Below are positions 1-8,012 of a stretch of DNA of 44,106 bases, in pieces. The notes beneath the pieces are model-generated. The model made no database searches. It was given only the letters and a program-made list of their open reading frames with translations, and was not told the DNA's origin. Source of the stretch: CAZZKF01 sp964654995 (GTDB lineage Bacteria; Pseudomonadota; Alphaproteobacteria; CAZZKF01); assembly GCA_964654995.1 (NCBI GenBank), contig CAZZKF010000016.1, forward strand, positions 1-44,106, read 5' to 3'. Both the position numbers and the translations under genes were made by a program. Every line of letters starts with the position of its first letter. Position 1 is the first letter of the stretch.

Positions 1-1565
1 CCGGCCAGTGCCCGGTCGATCAGCGCCACCGTTTCGCGCAGACCGTAAAGGGCGATGAACGAGCCCATGCGCGGGCCCTGCTTCTGGCCCAGCAGTATCT
101 CGTAAAGCGCCGCGAACCAGTCGCGCAGGGACTCGAAAGGGTGGCGCTTGCCGACCTCGTAGACCTGGGTCTGGATGTCCTCAGGTGAGCTGTCGTCGGG
201 CAGTGCCGCGAGCACGCCGCGCAGATCCTCAAGCGCCGCGCGCTCCATCGCGTTGGGTGAGCGATAGGCCTTGGTCGGGCGCACGAAATCCTCGTAATAG
301 CGGATGGCGCAATCGACCAGGCGGTCGAGAAACGGGTGGCTTTCGGGCCCGGCATCGGGCGCATAGCGGCTGATGAACCCCCACAGCACCGCCTTGTCCT
401 CGCTGTGGCAGGTGCCGACCAGATTGAGCAGCAGCCCGAAGGTGATCGGCGGCGGCGGTGGAACGTCCCGGCCGCCATGAATATGCCAGGCCGGATTGGC
501 CAGGCGCTCGGCCTCATCTTGGCCCCGGTATTTGGCCAGCGCCGCGATGTAATCGTCGACCGCCTTCGGGATGACGTCGAAATAGAGCCGCTTGGCCCGG
601 CGCGGCGACTGAAACATGTACAAGGACAGGCTTTCGGGCGGCGCATAGCGCAGCCATTCCTCGATGGTCAGGCCGTTGCCCCGGGACTTGGAGATTTTCT
701 CGCCGTTCTCGTCGAGAAACAGCTCGTAATGAAAGCCTTCCGGCGGCCGGGCGCCCAGCGCGCGGCAGATGCGGCTGGACACCATGACCGAATCGATCAG
801 GTCCTTGCCCGACATCTCGTAATCGACACCCAGTGCCGCCCAGCGCATGGCCCAGTCGGCTTTCCATTGCAGCTTGCAGTGGCCGCCGGTGACCGGCACC
901 TCGACGGCGCCCGTATCCGGGTCTTCGTAGACGATGGTGCCGGATTCCGGCCGGGTCTCGATCACCGGCACCTGCAGCACCCGGCCGGTGCGCGGACAGA
1001 TGGGCAAGAACGGGCTGTAGGTGGCCCGGCGCTCGGCACCCAGGGTGGGCAGCACGATGGCGCGAATCTCGTCATGGCGTTCGAGCACGCGCAGCAGCAT
1101 GTCGTCGAAGCGGCCCGAGCGGTAGCAGTCGGTGGCGCTCAGGAACTCGTAGTCGAACCCGAAGGTATCGAGAAAGGCGCGCAGCCGCGCATTGTTGTGA
1201 TGGCCAAAGCTCTCATGGGTGCCGAAGGGATCCGGCACGCTGGTGAGCGGCTTGCCGAGGTGCGCCGCCATCGCCTCCCGGTCGGGCACATTGTCGGGCA
1301 CCTTGCGCAGGCCGTCGAGATCGTCGGAGAAGCAGATGAGCCGGGTGGGCACGTCGCTCAGGGTCGCAAAGGCATGGCGGACCATGCTGGTCCGTGCGAC
1401 CTCGCCGAAGGTGCCGATATGGGGCAGGCCGCTGGGTCCGTAGCCGGTCTCGAACAGCACATGATCCTTGGTCGACGGCGCCTTTTCGAGCCGGGCGAGA
1501 ATCTTGCGGGCCTCGGCGAATGGCCAGGCCTTGGCGGTCTCGGCTATCTCTCGTAGTTCGGGCAT
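1..1565 (-). CDS. lysK: Lysyl-tRNA synthetase, class I (3' end outside window)
   Basis: Charges tRNA-Lys with lysine in the cytoplasm. This is the class I, archaeal-type enzyme, which replaces the class II LysS in many alphaproteobacteria. Translation from the ATG at 1565 gives MPELREIAETAKAWPFAEAR, then the class I HIGH-type motif PHIGT at residues 48-52 (GYGPSGLPHIGTFGE) and the second signature KISKS at residues 290-294 (nucleotides 698-684). The frame stays open for 521 codons to the window edge, close to the full family length of about 520-540, so only the last residues are missing. It diverges from the TerB-like gene, leaving 182 bp between the two starts. Class I identity is firm from the two ATP-binding motifs. 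Confidence 0.93.
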   Translation of the reverse strand, partial: MPELREIAETAKAWPFAEARKILARLEKAPSTKDHVLFETGYGPSGLPHIGTFGEVARTSMVRHAFATLSDVPTRLICFSDDLDGLRKVPDNVPDREAMAAHLGKPLTSVPDPFGTHESFGHHNNARLRAFLDTFGFDYEFLSATDCYRSGRFDDMLLRVLERHDEIRAIVLPTLGAERRATYSPFLPICPRTGRVLQVPVIETRPESGTIVYEDPDTGAVEVPVTGGHCKLQWKADWAMRWAALGVDYEMSGKDLIDSVMVSSRICRALGARPPEGFHYELFLDENGEKISKSRGNGLTIEEWLRYAPPESLSLYMFQSPRRAKRLYFDVIPKAVDDYIAALAKYRGQDEAERLANPAWHIHGGRDVPPPPPITFGLLLNLVGTCHSEDKAVLWGFISRYAPDAGPESHPFLDRLVDCAIRYYEDFVRPTKAYRSPNAMERAALEDLRGVLAALPDDSSPEDIQTQVYEVGKRHPFESLRDWFAALYEILLGQKQGPRMGSFIALYGLRETVALIDRALA

Positions 1566-1674
1566 CGGCGCAAACTGCCTCTCATGGCTGGCCAGCGGGG
1601 ACGGGGGCGAGCGGACCCTATCGCATTTCCCGGTCCCATGGAACCGTCTGGCAGGACAACAGTGTCGCACCGGT

Positions 1675-1703
1675 TTGCCACAGGTTCCACCGGATCGGAT
1701 AAT
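1675..1703 (+). promoter_or_regulatory. Sigma-70-like promoter for the TerB-like gene
   Basis: TTGCCA at 1675-1680 and GATAAT at 1698-1703 are separated by 17 bp; each matches the consensus at five of six positions. Transcription would start near 1710, giving a leader of about 38 nt. A small GCTCT/AGAGC hairpin lies at the start of that leader. Prediction from sequence only. Confidence 0.55.
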
Positions 1704-1747
1704 GCTCTAAGCTCAAGAGCAGGTGCAATCAACGGCAGGAGCCGAAC

Positions 1748-2164
1748 ATGTCGGAAGGCCCGATCGATCATCACATGGCGCTGATCTACATCATGGTCAT
1801 CATGGCCGCGGCCGACAGCGACATGACCGATCGTGAACTGCTGATGATCGGCGATCTGGTCCAGCATCTCCCGGTTTTCCGCGATTTCGACGTCGAAAAA
1901 GTGGTCACTGCGGCCGAGCAATGCGCCGACATCCTCGATGCCGAGGGCGGGCTCGATGCGGTGCTCGGCCTGATTGAGCAGGCCTTGCCCGACAGCCTGC
2001 ATGATACCGCCTACGCCATCGCCTGCGACATCGCGGCCGCCGATGGCGCCGTCGCCCAGGAGGAATTGCGCTTGCTGGAGATGATTCGCCACCGCCTCGA
2101 GGTCGACCGGTTGACGGCCGCGGCCATCGAGCGCGGAATCGCAGCGCTCAACCGCGCCATTTAG
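1748..2164 (+). CDS. TerB-like (tellurite resistance TerB family) protein
   Basis: A 138-residue, largely helical and acidic protein with the TerB-type pattern of repeated AAADSDMTDRE / AAADGAVAQEE segments (about residues 20-30 and 96-106). In this family such acidic loops bind metal or mediate protein contacts. Single-domain TerB proteins are widespread in alphaproteobacteria and most have no assigned role, so a part in tellurite resistance should not be assumed. The ATG at 1748 follows GCAGGAG at a normal distance. No operon partner is evident: the next gene starts 213 bp downstream behind its own regulatory region. Confidence 0.75.
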   Translation: MSEGPIDHHMALIYIMVIMAAADSDMTDRELLMIGDLVQHLPVFRDFDVEKVVTAAEQCADILDAEGGLDAVLGLIEQALPDSLHDTAYAIACDIAAADGAVAQEELRLLEMIRHRLEVDRLTAAAIERGIAALNRAI

Positions 2165-2238
2165 ACATTTCCCGAACGCTTGAGCTCCCTCGCGCCGCAA
2201 GTGCCGAGGGGATCGATTGTGCCGGCGGCACGGCCCGG

Positions 2239-2252
2239 TTGACAAATGTCAA
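2239..2252. promoter_or_regulatory. FNR/FixK-type box upstream of the pad operon
   Basis: TTGAC-AAAT-GTCAA is a perfect 5-bp inverted repeat with a 4-bp centre, the shape of CRP/FNR-family sites (TTGAT-N4-ATCAA for FNR, TTGAC/T-N4 variants for alphaproteobacterial FnrL/FixK). It lies 126 bp before padE and would suit oxygen control of an oxygen-sensitive enzyme. TTGACA at 2239-2244 could also be read as a -35 element, but no good -10 follows at 16-18 bp. Confidence 0.45.
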
Positions 2253-2340
2253 ACATGATTTTTCACAGATCTGCTAGCGTGAATATTCCAGTTTCCTGAA
2301 TGTCGTTCCGTCGGTAACGGAAAAGGGAGGGGTCTTCGCA

Positions 2341-2385
2341 GTGACGATCGAACAGCGGCCGTCAGATCCAGACGCTCATGCATGA
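2341..2385 (+). CDS. 14-codon leader ORF overlapping the padE start
   Basis: A strong ribosome-binding site, GGGAGGGG at 2325-2332, is followed at the ideal 8-nt spacing by GTG at 2341. This opens a 14-codon frame (MTIEQRPSDPDAHA) ending with TGA at 2383-2385, five bases past the first base of padE's ATG at 2378. padE itself has no visible ribosome-binding site. The simplest reading is that ribosomes load on the leader and re-initiate at padE, which is translational coupling. The peptide shows no attenuation signature such as a run of one amino acid. It could instead be an accidental frame. Confidence 0.45.
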   Translation: MTIEQRPSDPDAHA

Positions 2386-2950
2386 GTTGCGCATTCACGG
2401 CCGAGGCGGCCAGGGCACGGTTCTGGCGTGCAAGATTCTGTCCAAGGCACTGGTTGAGGAAGGCAAATATATTGCCGGCATCCCGGCCTTCGGCTTCGAG
2501 CGGCGCGGTGCCCCGGTGGTCGCCTTCCTGCGTTTCGACGACAAGGAAATTCGCGCCGTCACCAACATCTATCACCCGGATTACGTGATCTGTATCGACC
2601 CGACGGTGGCCAACGCCGTCGATATTTTCGCCGGCATCACCGAGAATTCGACGCTGGTGCAGGCGACCCGCAAGCCGGTCGACGCGCTTCAGGTGCCGGA
2701 CGCGGTGAAAACCATTGCGGTGTGCGACGCGGTCACCCTGGCGCTTGACGTCTTCAAGCGGCCGATCACCAATTCGATCATGCTGGGTGCCTTTGCCAAG
2801 GCCACCGGGCTGGTCTCCCTCGACTCGATCAAGGAGGGGCTGAAGACCGCCAATTTCCGCGATGCCAGCCTGGCGGACAATGAAAAGGCGGCCGAGCTCG
2901 GCTTCGAGAACACGAAAGTATACCACCGCAGCAACGGGGGCTGGGCATGA
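2378..2950 (+). CDS. padE: 2-oxoacid oxidoreductase gamma subunit, phenylglyoxylate dehydrogenase PadE type
   Basis: Gamma subunit (190 aa) of a thiamine-diphosphate, CoA-dependent 2-oxoacid oxidoreductase. It opens with the family signature HGRGGQGTVLACKILSKAL (residues 7-25) and continues with IPAFGFERRGAPVVAFLRF, the conserved FGxERRGAPV block of POR gamma domains. The order gamma-delta-alpha-FAD protein-beta is that of padEFGHI in Aromatoleum (Azoarcus) evansii, where the complex converts phenylglyoxylate, CoA and NAD+ to benzoyl-CoA, CO2 and NADH. The substrate is inferred from this order and from the benzoyl-CoA genes nearby; another aryl or branched 2-oxoacid remains possible. The stop overlaps the next start as ATGA. 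Confidence 0.85.
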   Translation: MHELRIHGRGGQGTVLACKILSKALVEEGKYIAGIPAFGFERRGAPVVAFLRFDDKEIRAVTNIYHPDYVICIDPTVANAVDIFAGITENSTLVQATRKPVDALQVPDAVKTIAVCDAVTLALDVFKRPITNSIMLGAFAKATGLVSLDSIKEGLKTANFRDASLADNEKAAELGFENTKVYHRSNGGWA

Positions 2951-3237
2951 GGGCGCAGACGACACCGTATGACATTTCGTCGATCCCCGACGATCTCTGC
3001 CCGATCGCCACCGTCTACAGCAAGATGCTGCCCGGCGACTGGCGGGCCCTGCGCCCGGTGGTGAATCGCGAGAAATGCGTCAAATGCGCCACCTGCTGGA
3101 TCTACTGCCCGGTCCAGTGCATCGTCGAGAAGCCGGCGTGGTTCGACATCAATTACGACACCTGCAAGGGATGCGGTATCTGTGCGCTCGAATGTCCGCA
3201 CGGGGCCATCACCATGATCGAAGAACCGGGGCGTTAG
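2947..3237 (+). CDS. padF: 2-oxoacid oxidoreductase delta subunit, 2x[4Fe-4S] ferredoxin (PadF type)
   Basis: A 96-residue electron-transfer subunit. Two clusters are visible: C44-x2-C47-x2-C50-x3-C54 (KCVKCATCWIYCP) and C73-x2-C76-x2-C79-x3-C83 (TCKGCGICALECP). In POR-type complexes this subunit passes electrons from the thiamine radical site in the beta subunit to the acceptor. Here the likely acceptor is the FAD/NAD subunit encoded two genes downstream. The N-terminal stretch before the clusters (about 40 residues, with PGDWRALRPVV) is typical of free-standing delta subunits. The start codon overlaps the padE stop (ATGA), indicating coupled translation. Confidence 0.88.
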   Translation: MRAQTTPYDISSIPDDLCPIATVYSKMLPGDWRALRPVVNREKCVKCATCWIYCPVQCIVEKPAWFDINYDTCKGCGICALECPHGAITMIEEPGR

Positions 3238-3240
3238 GCC

Positions 3241-4446
3241 ATGCCGAGAACCATTGTCTGTGACGGAAACGAGGCCGCCGCCTGGGGCGTGGCGCTGTCG
3301 CGCCCCGACATGCTGGCCGTCTATCCGATCACCCCGCAGTCGTCGCTGTCCGAATACGTCAGCCAGTTCGTCGCCGACGGCATCATCGATGCCGAGCTGG
3401 TGGATGTCGAGGGCGAGCACAGCGTGCTCTCCGTGCTGCAGGGCGCCTGCCTGGCCGGGGCGCGGACCTATACCGCCACCTGCGGCCAGGGCCTCGCCTT
3501 CATGTTCGAGCCCTATTTCCGCACGCCGCCTCTGCGGCTTCCCATCGTCACCTCGCTGGTGACCCGCGACGGCATTTCGCCGCAATGCGTCTGGGGCGGC
3601 CAGCAGGACGCGATGACCGTGCGCGAGACCGGCTGGATCCACATGTTCTGCGAAAGCGGCCAGGAGGTGCTGGACACCATCGCCATCGCCTACAAGGTCG
3701 CCGAGCACCGCGACGTGATGCTGCCGGTCAACGTCAATCACGACGGCAACTACCTGTCCTACGGCTTTTCCAAGGTGGTGGTGCCGGACCAGGAAGACGT
3801 CGATGCCTTTCTCGGCGAAAAGCAGCCGACCAACTGGCATGTGGCGCTGGACCCGGAACGCCCGATGGCCGTCGATCCATTGACCGGCGGCGCCACCGGC
3901 TCCGGCCCGGCAGCCTTCGTGCGCTACCGCAAGGGGCTGTGCAAGGGCATGCAGAATGCGCTGCGCGTGATCGAGACGGCACATGAGGAATGGGGGCAGC
4001 TTACCGGGCGCTATCACGCGCCGCTGGTCGAGGAATACCGGCTCGACGATGCGGAATTCGCGATCATCACCATCGGCAGCATGACCGGGGCCGGCAAGGA
4101 CGCCGTGGATGCGGCGCGCGAGCGCGGCGAGAAAGTCGGGCTGATCAAGGTCAAGACCTTCCGGCCGTTCCCGCTCCAGGCCATGATGGCGGCGCTGTCC
4201 AAGGTTCAGGCGGTCGGCGTTGTCGACCGCTCGGTGAGTTTCGGCTGGAATTCCGGACCGTTGTACGCCGAGACCCTGGGCGCGCTCTACCATCTTGGCG
4301 AGCGTATTCCGGCGCTCAGCTTCATCGGCGGCCTGGCCGGCGCCGACATCACCGGCGAGCATTTCCGCCGGGTGATCGAGATCACCGGCAAGGCGATGTG
4401 GACCGGCGCACCGGCCGAGCCGATCTGGCTCAATGAAACCGACTAG
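3241..4446 (+). CDS. padG: 2-oxoacid oxidoreductase alpha subunit (PadG type)
   Basis: Alpha subunit (401 aa) of the same complex. The N-terminal half is the pyrimidine-binding domain: GNEAAAWGVALSRPDMLAVYPITPQS, then the VDVEGEHSVLSVLQGACLAGART block with the conserved glutamate for thiamine-ring activation. The C-terminal half is the transketolase-C-like domain (IITIGSMTGAGKDAVDAARERGEKVGLIKVKTFRPFP). The YPITPQS motif is the usual substrate/CoA-region signature of pyruvate- and phenylglyoxylate-type enzymes. It follows padF by 3 bp. The length suits PadG and PorA proteins. Aromatic specificity is inferred from gene order, not from residues. Confidence 0.87.
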   Translation: MPRTIVCDGNEAAAWGVALSRPDMLAVYPITPQSSLSEYVSQFVADGIIDAELVDVEGEHSVLSVLQGACLAGARTYTATCGQGLAFMFEPYFRTPPLRLPIVTSLVTRDGISPQCVWGGQQDAMTVRETGWIHMFCESGQEVLDTIAIAYKVAEHRDVMLPVNVNHDGNYLSYGFSKVVVPDQEDVDAFLGEKQPTNWHVALDPERPMAVDPLTGGATGSGPAAFVRYRKGLCKGMQNALRVIETAHEEWGQLTGRYHAPLVEEYRLDDAEFAIITIGSMTGAGKDAVDAARERGEKVGLIKVKTFRPFPLQAMMAALSKVQAVGVVDRSVSFGWNSGPLYAETLGALYHLGERIPALSFIGGLAGADITGEHFRRVIEITGKAMWTGAPAEPIWLNETD

Positions 4447-4464
4447 CAAACGGGAGAAGAGCCC

Positions 4465-5730
4465 GTGCAGCAGACCAAATATCTGATCGTCGGCAGCAGC
4501 CACGCCGGGCTCGAAGGGCTCAGCGCCATTCGCATGCAGGACGTGGACGGCAGCCTCACCCTGGTCACCCGGGATACGCATCTGCCCTATTCGCCCACGG
4601 TTCTGCCCTATGTCGTTTCGGGGAAATCGGATCCCGAGCGCATCCTGCTGCGCGACAAGGCGTTTTTCGAGAAACACAATGTCGCGTACCGCACCGGCGA
4701 TGCGGTCGTCGCGGTGGACACGGACGCCCGGGTGGTGACATTGCAGTCGGGCGAGACGTTTGCCTACGAGAAGCTGCTGCTGGCCACCGGGGCGTCGCCG
4801 GCGATCCCCCCGATCCCCGGCCTAGACGAAGTCGAATACCATGTGCTGCGCACCCTCGACGACGCACTGAACCTGCGCCAGGCGATCGGCGGGGCACGCA
4901 CGGCCGTGGCGCTGGGCGCCGGCCTCGTCGGCATGGCCGGGGTCGAGAACCTGCTCAAGGCCGGGCTTGAGGTCACCGTCGTCGAGATGTGCGATCAGGT
5001 GCTGCCGGGCTATTTCGACAAACAGGCGGCGGACCTGATCAAGCGCGCCTTCGATGCGCACGGCGTGCGCATGCTGACCGGCCACACGGTCACGGCGGCC
5101 GCCCCGCGCAAGGATGGTGGCTGCACGATCACGCTGGACAGTGGCGAAGAGATCGAGACCGACCTTTTGCTGGTCGGCACCGGGGTTCGGGCCAATCTCG
5201 ACTATCTCGAAGGCTCGGGCATCGAGGTCGATCGCGGCATTCTGGTCGATGACACCATGCGCACCAATGTGGAAAACGTCTGGGCAGCCGGCGACGTCGT
5301 GCAGGTCAAGGACTTCTATGGCTCGGAGCGCATTGTCAGCGGCATTCTGCCCAATGCCGCCGAGCAGGGCCGGATCGCAGGCATGGACATGGTGGGTGAT
5401 GCCGGATTGAAGCCGTTCCCCGGCGCGGTTCCGATCAACACCTATACGTTTTTCGGCAAGCAGGCGATTGCCGTGGGCAGGACCGATACCGGCAACGGCG
5501 CCGGTGCGGCGGACGTCGAGCAGCGCCTCGACGAGGAGGGCGAACGCTACCTCAAGATCGTGCTGGAAGAAGACCGCCTCAAGGGCATCGCCGGGATCAA
5601 TGTCGAGCTGGATGCCGGCATCATGTGGAAGCTGATCGTCGGCCGCGTCGATCTGGCCCCGGTCAAGCAGGCGTTCCTGGCCCGGCCCACCGAGACCGGG
5701 CGCAAGCTGATGTCGAATCTGTGGCGGTGA
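4465..5730 (+). CDS. padH: FAD/NAD(P)-binding subunit of the oxidoreductase (PadH type)
   Basis: A 421-residue flavoprotein of the pyridine-nucleotide disulfide/rubredoxin reductase fold. The FAD dinucleotide motif is near the N terminus (YLIVGSSHAGLEGL). The NAD(H) motif is central (AVALGAGLVGMAGVENLLKAG, ending VTVVE), and the second FAD motif is VENVWAAGDVV. No CxxxxC redox pair is present, so it should be an NAD-dependent electron acceptor module rather than a disulfide reductase. An FAD subunit lying between alpha and beta genes distinguishes PadEFGHI-type complexes, which deliver electrons to NAD+, from ordinary ferredoxin-linked POR enzymes. A GGGAGAAG ribosome-binding site precedes the start. 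Confidence 0.85.
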   Translation: MQQTKYLIVGSSHAGLEGLSAIRMQDVDGSLTLVTRDTHLPYSPTVLPYVVSGKSDPERILLRDKAFFEKHNVAYRTGDAVVAVDTDARVVTLQSGETFAYEKLLLATGASPAIPPIPGLDEVEYHVLRTLDDALNLRQAIGGARTAVALGAGLVGMAGVENLLKAGLEVTVVEMCDQVLPGYFDKQAADLIKRAFDAHGVRMLTGHTVTAAAPRKDGGCTITLDSGEEIETDLLLVGTGVRANLDYLEGSGIEVDRGILVDDTMRTNVENVWAAGDVVQVKDFYGSERIVSGILPNAAEQGRIAGMDMVGDAGLKPFPGAVPINTYTFFGKQAIAVGRTDTGNGAGAADVEQRLDEEGERYLKIVLEEDRLKGIAGINVELDAGIMWKLIVGRVDLAPVKQAFLARPTETGRKLMSNLWR

Positions 5731-5765
5731 CCGCACAGTACCGTATGCCAAGGAGATAGCAAGTC

Positions 5766-7136
5766 ATGGGCATGGCCTATCCCACCATCACCTTCGATGC
5801 CGGCAAGTGTGACGGCTGCGGCGAGTGCATGACCGCCTGCGCGCAGGCCAAGACGGGCACCGACGATCTGTCGCAGTCGCGGATCAAGGTGCTGGCCGAT
5901 GATGTCACCGGCGCCTTCGAACTGGCCATGTGCCGTCAGTGCGGCGAGCCCAAATGCGTGATGACCTGCCCGGCCGGCTCGCTGACCCGCAATGAAGAGA
6001 CCGGCGTCATCGACTGGGATGCGGATAAATGCATCGACTGCCTCTTGTGCACCGTCGGCTGTGCATTCGGCGGCATTACCTTCAATACCCAGGTCGGCCA
6101 CGTGATCAAATGCGATCAGTGCGACGGCGCCCCGGCCTGTGTCGCGGCATGCAAGCGTGGCGCCCTGCAATACAACACGCTCGCCCAGGTCTACAACGAG
6201 GTCGGCGAGGAAGAGGACCTGTTCGTGCCCGGCCTGTCGGCCTGCCAGGGCTGCAACTCCGAGCTTCTGATGCGCCATACGCTGCGCCGGGTCGGCAAGA
6301 ACTCGGTGGTGGCAACCCCGCCCGGCTGCATCCCGGGCATGGGCTCGGTCGGATATAACGGCACCACCGGGTGCAAGGTACCGGTGTTTCACCCGCTCTT
6401 GACCAACACCGCATCGATGCTCTCGGGCCTCAAGCGCCATTACAGCCGCATCGGGCGCGGCGACATCATTGCGCTGGCGCTCGCCGGCGACGGCGGTGTC
6501 GTCGACGTCGGCTTCCAGTCGCTGTCGGGGGCCGCCGAGCGTGGCGAGAAACTGCTGTTCGTGGTCGCCGACAACGAAGGCTACATGAACACCGGCGTCC
6601 AGCGCTCGGGCAGCACGACCTACGGATCATGGACATCGACGACGCCGGTCGGCGAGGCCCTGCACGGCAAGACCCGTGACGCCAAGAACATGCCGGTGAT
6701 CATGATGATGCACAATTGCGAGTATGTGGCGACCGCCTCGCTGGCGTTTCCCGAGGACTATTACGCCAAGCTCGACAAGGCGATCGAGGCCTCCCAGCGC
6801 GGCATGGCGTACATTCATGTCTATGCGCCGTGTCCGGTCGGCTGGCGGTTCTCCAGCAACGAGACCATTGAGGTCTGCCGCAAGAGCGTGGAAACCAATT
6901 TCGTGCCCCTGTGGGAGTACAACCCCGAAGACGGCCTGCGCTTCACCCGGCCCGTCGATGATCCCCTGCCGGTGATCGAATACCTCAAGATGATCGGCAA
7001 ATACCGCCATCTCTCGGAAGACCAGATCGCCCACATCCAGGCCTATGTCGACGAAAAGGTCGAGGTGCTCAAGAAATTCGAGCGCGACGGCGTGCCCCGC
7101 GCCATGGCCGGTCAGGGGTATCGCCCCTACGCCTGA
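5766..7136 (+). CDS. padI: 2-oxoacid oxidoreductase beta subunit fused to a polyferredoxin domain (PadI type)
   Basis: A 456-residue fusion. Residues about 1-145 form an HycB-like domain with several [4Fe-4S] sets, beginning C15-x2-C18-x2-C21-x3-C25 and continuing through MCRQCGEPKCVMTC, KCIDCLLCTVGC and KCDQCDGAPACVAAC. The rest is the thiamine-diphosphate beta domain, with the diphosphate/Mg motif GDG at 241-243 (ALAGDGGVVDVG) running to VADNEGYMNTGVQRSGST. Fusion of the N-terminal Fe-S module to the beta subunit is characteristic of PadI. AAGGAG precedes the ATG; MAYPTI six bases downstream is an alternative start. The 3' end overlaps the convergent hydrolase gene by 10 bp. Confidence 0.87.
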   Translation: MGMAYPTITFDAGKCDGCGECMTACAQAKTGTDDLSQSRIKVLADDVTGAFELAMCRQCGEPKCVMTCPAGSLTRNEETGVIDWDADKCIDCLLCTVGCAFGGITFNTQVGHVIKCDQCDGAPACVAACKRGALQYNTLAQVYNEVGEEEDLFVPGLSACQGCNSELLMRHTLRRVGKNSVVATPPGCIPGMGSVGYNGTTGCKVPVFHPLLTNTASMLSGLKRHYSRIGRGDIIALALAGDGGVVDVGFQSLSGAAERGEKLLFVVADNEGYMNTGVQRSGSTTYGSWTSTTPVGEALHGKTRDAKNMPVIMMMHNCEYVATASLAFPEDYYAKLDKAIEASQRGMAYIHVYAPCPVGWRFSSNETIEVCRKSVETNFVPLWEYNPEDGLRFTRPVDDPLPVIEYLKMIGKYRHLSEDQIAHIQAYVDEKVEVLKKFERDGVPRAMAGQGYRPYA

Positions 7137-7777
7137 AGCCCGCGTACAAACCCCGCCACCGCGTCGGCGGCATCGGCCATATTGGCCTCCCATGTGAAGC
7201 CTGAGCGTTTGCGCGGGACAAGCCCGTGATCGCCATCGCCGATCCAGTGTACCCTGATTGCCGGTGACAAGGGGTAGCCCGTCACCTCGTCACGGGTCCC
7301 GAATGGATCACGGGTGCCCTGAACGATCAGGGTCGGCACGGCCAGGTCTTTCAAATGGTCGATTCGCGGGGTTTGCGGCCGGCCCGGCGGGTGAAACGGA
7401 TAGCCAAGGCAGACCAGCCCCGCCACCGCCGGCTCACGCCCTTCAGCCGCGATCATGCTGGCGATCCGCCCGCCCATCGACTTGCCGCCGATCACCAGAC
7501 GCCGGTTCTCGCCCAGCACCTCGATCACCCGCCGCCAGGCGTTCAGCAGAACCGGCGCCCGGTCCGGCGGGCGTTTTGTTCCGGTCGCGCGCCGGCGCAC
7601 CATATAGGGAAATTCGAAGCGCACGCAGGTCAGGCCGCGGGCCGCCAGCCCGGCGGCGATCGTCGCCATGAACGGGCTGTCCATGCCGGCCCCGGCGCCA
7701 TGCGCCAGCACGACGAGCGGCGCGCCATCGCCGGCGCCGTCGAACAGAAAGTCGGGCGTGAATTCGGTCTCAGGCAT
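7127..7777 (-). CDS. KANL3/Tex30-family alpha/beta hydrolase
   Basis: A 216-residue predicted cytoplasmic hydrolase. VVLAHGAGAGMDSPFM contains the oxyanion-hole HGAGA block, VIGGKSMGGRIAS carries the nucleophile serine in GKSMGG, VPTLIVQGTRDPFG holds the acid, and IGDGDHGL the histidine. This is the conserved layout of the small dienelactone-hydrolase-like family that includes KANL3 and Tex30. The start is set at MPETEFTPDFLFDGAG (ATG at 7777); the frame upstream shows no homology. Substrate unknown. It is convergent with padI and probably unrelated to it. Confidence 0.8.
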   Translation of the reverse strand: MPETEFTPDFLFDGAGDGAPLVVLAHGAGAGMDSPFMATIAAGLAARGLTCVRFEFPYMVRRRATGTKRPPDRAPVLLNAWRRVIEVLGENRRLVIGGKSMGGRIASMIAAEGREPAVAGLVCLGYPFHPPGRPQTPRIDHLKDLAVPTLIVQGTRDPFGTRDEVTGYPLSPAIRVHWIGDGDHGLVPRKRSGFTWEANMADAADAVAGFVRGLQA

Positions 7778-7874
7778 CACCCGGCCCAAGATAGCGCCGG
7801 CACGAGGCTTGACAAGGCCCGGGCGCGGCGATTTGATCGACGCCCCGGACGGCCGGGGGTTGGACAGTGTGGCC

Positions 7875-8012
7875 ATGCGCCTATCACAAATCATTTTGGA
7901 GCAGGAATCGCTGATCCGGCTGTCGGCGTTCCTCGGGGTCTTCGCCCTTGTCGCGCTCATCGAAGTCGCCGCCCCGCACCGGCCGGCGCCGGATTCGGAG
8001 GCGGCGGCGTGA
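7875..8012 (+). pseudogene. Stub of a sterol-desaturase-family membrane protein (N terminus only)
   Basis: A 45-codon frame beginning MRLSQIILEQESLIRLSAFL and continuing GVFALVALIEVAAPHR. It resembles the extreme N terminus of fatty-acid hydroxylase/sterol-desaturase proteins: a short amphipathic lead, one membrane helix and the ExxAPxR segment that precedes the catalytic histidine boxes. The remainder of the protein, normally 250-300 residues with three histidine motifs, is absent. The TGA overlaps the GTG of sixA (GTGA), so the stub may now serve only to couple translation into sixA. The resemblance is recalled, not aligned. A genuine one-helix small protein is the alternative. Confidence 0.45.

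Noticed and set aside
336..1556. 406-codon plus frame opposite lysK
   Set aside because: The minus frame carries both class I LysRS signatures, so the plus frame is a shadow.
2225..2243. Possible sigma-54 promoter (GGCAC...GGTTG) before pad
   Set aside because: The GG-to-GC spacing does not fit the -24/-12 rule.
2689..4677. 662-codon minus frame opposite padE to padG
   Set aside because: Antisense shadow; crosses several real genes and their boundaries.
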